Source: Adiantum capillus-veneris
Lineage: Eukaryota > Streptophyta > Polypodiopsida > Polypodiales > Pteridaceae
DNA length: 64,000 bases
Assembly: GCA_014529385.2 (NCBI GenBank)
Contig: CM043966.1
Location: 91,122,587-91,186,586 of the forward strand
Direction of reading: 5' to 3'
Each line of letters begins with the position of its first letter. Within the stretch, counting starts at the first letter, position 1. Below the pieces are notes generated by a model. It searched no databases. It saw only the letters and a program-made list of their open reading frames with translations, and was not told the origin of the DNA. The position numbers and the translations under genes are program-made. Below are positions 60,357 through 64,000 of this stretch, piece after piece.

Positions 60357-60436
60357 TTATTACGACAAAGATTAAACTAGGGTATAAACTTTGAATATAT
60401 GATTAAAAATTTACACATTGATTTTTTTCAAACATT

Positions 60437-60482
60437 GGATTCTCTATAGTATCCAATGTGGAAAGAATCCAATGTGTGTCTA
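60437..60482. repeat. ATTGGAT/ATCCAAT inverted motifs before the array
   Basis: ATTGGATTCT, ATCCAATGTG and GAATCCAATGTG occur within 50 bp and can pair. They sit just upstream of the accessory ORF start and may be part of its promoter. Confidence 0.45.
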
Positions 60483-60726
60483 CAACCTATAAAAGAGTCT
60501 TGCAAAGCCTTGAGTGCTAATAAGATATTAGTGTGTGTATTGACTAATAAGAGATTATTGTGTTTATGATTAGTGTGATCGATTGCGTGATCACTTGGAC
60601 GGTCATTGGGGCCTAATACGTCACCTACGACTTAATCATGGAGGTATGTTTTTGTTTTTGTGTTGATTGTTGTTTAATTTAACATAATTAGTGTGTGTTT
60701 TAGTGTTGGCTTGTTTAATTGGCTTG

Positions 60727-61912
60727 TGCACACACTAATTAGTGTGTGCATTGGCTTGTGTAATTGGTGTGCATTAGATTGTGCACACACTAATTAGTGT
60801 GTGTTAAAACACACTAATTAGTGTGTGCATTAGTTTGTGCACACACTAATTAGTGTATGCATTGGCATGAATAATTGGCTTGTGCACACACTAATTAGTG
60901 TGTGCATTGACTTGTGCACACACTAATTAGTGTGTGTTAACATACACTAATTAGTGTGTGCATTGGCTTGTGCACACACTAATTAGTGTGTTTTAACATA
61001 CACTAATTAGTGTGTGCATTAGATTGTGCACACACTAATTAGTGTGTGCATTGGCTTGTGTAATTGGACTAATCACACACTAATTAGTGTGTGCATTGGC
61101 CAATTCCATTGTGTATTGGCCAATCCAATTGACCAATGCACACACTAATCCAAAACTAATTAATGTGTGCATTGACCAATCACATTGGCCAATGCACACA
61201 CTAATAGCACACTAATTAGTGGGTACATTGACCAATCACATTGGTCAATGCACACACTAATCACACACAAATTAGTGTGTGTTAATGAGCACTAATTAGT
61301 GTGTGCATTGACCAATCACATTGGCCAATGCACACACTAATAGCACACTAATTAGTGTGTACATTGACCAATCACATTGGTCAATGCACACACTAATCAC
61401 ACACTAATTAGTGTGTGAATTGGCCAACCCCATTGGCCAATGCACACACTAATAACACACTAATTAGTGTGTGCATTGACCAATCACATTGGCCAATGCA
61501 CACACTAATTAGTGTGTACATTGACCAATCACATTGGTCAATGCACACACTAATCACACACAAATTAGTGTGTGTGTTAATGAGCACTAATTAGTGTGTG
61601 TATTGACCAATCACATTGGCCAATGCACACACTAATCACACACTAATTAGTGTGTGCATTGACCAATCACATTAGGCAATGCACACACTAATAACACACT
61701 AATCACACACTAATTAGTGTGTGAATGGCCAATCCCAAATTTAACATATTAGGTTATGCAAGTAATAAAATCTAACAAGTTTAGATTTTGCAAGTAACTA
61801 ATAATTAACAAATTTAAGTTTTGGTGTGTCTTTACTTACACTAATTAGTGTGTGTAAAGAACACATACACTAATTAGTGTGTAAAGAACGTACACATGCA
61901 CTAATTAGTGTG
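60727..61912. repeat. Array of about 23 exact ACTAATTAGT palindromes
   Basis: The core ACTAATTAGT lies in a larger palindrome CACACTAATTAGTGTG; several copies (e.g. 60,727-60,750) are perfect over 24 bp. I count 23 exact cores plus about three variants (61,155, 61,270 and 61,563) in about 1.2 kb. The left half links them with GCATTGGCTTGTG spacers. In the right half (61,090-61,690) each unit also has inverted CCAAT boxes (ACCAATCACATTGG) and half copies CACACACTAAT. It lies between two divergent transposon genes. CACTA elements carry subterminal binding-site arrays for their own proteins (established knowledge); a central position would be unusual. Confidence 0.85.
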
Positions 61913-62194
61913 TGTGTGTGCATGAGTGTGTATGAGTGTATGCGTGTGAAAAAATAAAAAAACATAACAACAAAACTTACATGGAATTGAAGCGCTTGTT
62001 GGGAGAGGGTAGGAGAGTGGAAGAGTAGAGATGGTGGAGAGTAGAAGAGTAGAGATGGAGGTAGAGCTCAAGGTTGTGAGGTTCGCGTTCTCGGCTTCTG
62101 TGGAGAAGACGATGAAATTCAAATTTTAGGGCGTTGAACTTCGCGGGGCACACGGGTGCCCCTATTTATAAAAAAATTTGATTTTCCGCTCCTA

Positions 62195-62254
62195 TTACCG
62201 CGAGCATTACCGCGTCTCTTACCGCAAACATTACCGCGTATATTACCGCGGCGC
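62195..62254 (+). repeat. Five TTACCGC repeats with exact 12-bp period
   Basis: TTACCGC starts at 62,195, 62,207, 62,219, 62,231 and 62,243; four of the five read TTACCGCG. The exact period suggests a tandem binding site or minisatellite upstream of the transposase gene. Confidence 0.8.
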
Positions 62255-62479
62255 AAATTCGGGCCAAATAAACAGATGGCCACGTTCTGACATTATTACT
62301 ATTGATCCTCACAATCTATTGGTACTATGTTTTTTATAAAATATATATAAAATGAAAGTATTTCTAGTACTTTGAAATTGACATTTTTACCTAAATGGTT
62401 AATTTTTACTTTTTACTGATATTTTATTAACATTCTTTGGTAATTTGATTTTAATTAGTGTATGTAATTTATTAATGTA

Positions 62480-64000
62480 GGTTGCTTGGGATGATTTTGG
62501 CCCGTCCACTGAACCGGATAGATCACGGTGGTTGGCCGAGCGATTACCATGCCCATGCGTGCGGTGCAAATGCGCCATTGCTCGACTTCGACGGATATGC
62601 TTGAGCCATGTAGAAGATTATGGACTATGGGACGATTCTCGCAAGCGTGCACGGATGGAAATAAATGATCCGCGAATTGTTACGGCTATTGACGTCACCC
62701 CACATTGGCGTGTGGTTGGTGGAGGAGGGGAAAGGAGGGTGGAAGAGCGCATGCACCAGGAATCCATTAAAGAGGGAGGAAGCACATCAAATCAGCCAAG
62801 TACTGCTGCTCCCTCTTATCCGAGTGACCACATCCCATCTCCTTACGTGGATGCAGAAGACGACCATTTGCATAGAATGGTTGAGGATCTCTTTGCACGA
62901 GAGGAGGAGCATGAACCAGAGTGTGCATGCGAAGAAGCTTCCGAGCGAACGAGGAGTGAGCTACTCGATTCGGCACACACCGCACTATATGATAGATGAT
63001 CTTACTCCATTTTAAGGGCTTCTCTCAAAGTCCTTAACCTTTAGGTGATGTTTAGATGGAGCAATGCTAGTGCCGACGCACTTTTGAGGTATGTTTACAG
63101 ATTGTGAAGGATGCTTGTGGAGTGCATAAATTAGCTTCTAATGTACTTTCTTCTTGTGATAGGTTGCTAGGAAAGATGCTGCCAGCTGGCAATCACATGT
63201 CAGAGAACAGACGAAAAGCCCACGAAGTGGTGACTGCATTAGGGATGGATTATGATCGCATTCATGCTTGCGTGAACGATTGTGTGCTCTTTCGTAATGA
63301 GCATGCCAATTGTGACACATGTCCATCGTGCGGGGAGCCTAGGTTCAAAGAAGGAATGCAGAGCAACAGAATTCCACGTAAAGTTTTGAGGAATTTTCCA
63401 CTCATCCCTCGCATCCAACACATGTTTAGATCGAAGGGTACAAGCGAGATTTTGAGTTGGCATGCAAAAAACCGCTCCATAGATGGTATTATGAGACTGC
63501 CAGCTGACTCACCAGCGTGGAAGCACATAGAGGACACATGGCCAAAGTTCACGAATGAGCCTCGTCACTTGAGGATTGGGTTAGCTAGTGATGGAGTGAA
63601 TCCATTTGGGCACCGCTCTACTTCATGGAGCACTTGGACGGTGGTTGTTGTAAACTACAATATTCCGCCTTGGGAGGCAACAAAAAAGGGAAACATTTTA
63701 CTATCACTTCTCATTCCAGGAAAGCACAAGGTAAAAAACATGGATGTATATCTGCAGCCTCTTATTGATGAGCTTCAAGAACTATGGAGAGGCATAGATG
63801 TCATTGACATTTCACGGCCACCACGAGACCGCAATGCCGTCATCAAGTGCATCCTCATGTGGACCATGCATGATTACCCAGGATTTGGAGAGGTATCTGG
63901 TAAGTATGCACATGTTAATTGTACTCTTTGCTTTAGGTTTATCGTCTCATGTGTAACGTTTGTTTACCTCTTGGCAGGATTGGCAACATCTGGACATAGT
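62480..64000 (+). pseudogene. CACTA (En/Spm) transposase TNP2, incomplete in window
   Basis: Exon 62480-63088 has the transposase-associated domain (RWLAERLPCPCVRCKCAIA, SHVEDYGLWDD). Exon 63163-63899 has the TNP2 core start (YDRIHACVNDCVLFRNEHAN, CPSCGEPRFKEG, KVLRNFPLIPRIQHMF, LRIGLASDGVNPFG, IPPWEATKKGNILLSLLIPG, MDVYLQPLIDEL). The third exon begins at 63978 and leaves the window. Introns are GT-AG. An acceptor at 62,478-62,479 implies an upstream exon with the start codon. TNP2 proteins cut and rejoin CACTA ends. This copy has a frame break near 62,998 and an in-frame TAG at about 63,044, before the conserved core, so it is probably not functional. It is transcribed away from the palindrome array. 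Confidence 0.85.

Noticed and set aside
60727-61912. CRISPR-like array
   Set aside because: The repeats are palindromes with variable spacing, the spacers are themselves repeated, no cas gene is present and the setting is a plant nuclear genome.

Overview
The window looks like a piece of a large, repeat-rich nuclear plant genome. Its two host genes are plant-type: a class II CPD photolyase and a six-exon SWEET sugar transporter, both with GT-AG introns. The repeats include Copia and Ty3-type LTR elements primed by initiator tRNA-Met, a CACTA transposase, a Penelope-like reverse transcriptase and LINEs whose ORF2 is not of the usual angiosperm L1 type. That mix, plus very many (GA/CT)n tracts, suggests a seed-free land plant such as a fern. 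This is an inference, because no taxonomic marker is present.

Layout. 1-3,175: poorly preserved repeats and a Penelope-like RT. 3,176-18,136: a nested stack. A gag-only LTR element (host H) was split by a minus-strand Copia-like element (B, 4,002-16,764). B was in turn split by a nearly pristine Copia (C, 4,695-9,991) and by a second gag-only element of H's family (A, 11,259-16,432). Target-site duplications support every step. 18,137-19,440: two inverted LTRs of the same family with only a primer-binding site between them. 19,770-30,366: two related LINEs in head-to-tail order on the minus strand, joined through a (GA)n tract. 30,384-32,310: LTR remnants. 32,311-34,454: photolyase exons (plus strand; the N-terminal exons are not in the window). 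35,849-41,736: SWEET gene (minus strand), convergent with the photolyase. 41,737-45,640: microsatellites, foldbacks and a minisatellite. 45,650-56,560: decayed fragments of an L1-type LINE, a Copia, the same LINE family, a TIR element and a Ty3 chromovirus-like element. 58,340-58,888: a gag fragment. 58,970-64,000: a CACTA-like unit in which a minus-strand accessory ORF and a plus-strand TNP2 transposase diverge from a roughly 1.2 kb array of perfect palindromes.

Functionally, only the photolyase (blue-light repair of UV dimers) and the SWEET gene (sugar transport) look like working host genes. Copia C is the only LTR element with an unbroken polyprotein, but its integrase has Asn in place of the second catalytic Asp. 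The most interesting signals are the CACTA palindrome array, an in-frame UGA-CGG junction between LINE ORF1 and ORF2 present in both copies, an in-frame duplicated 5' splice site in SWEET, and the precise nesting record.
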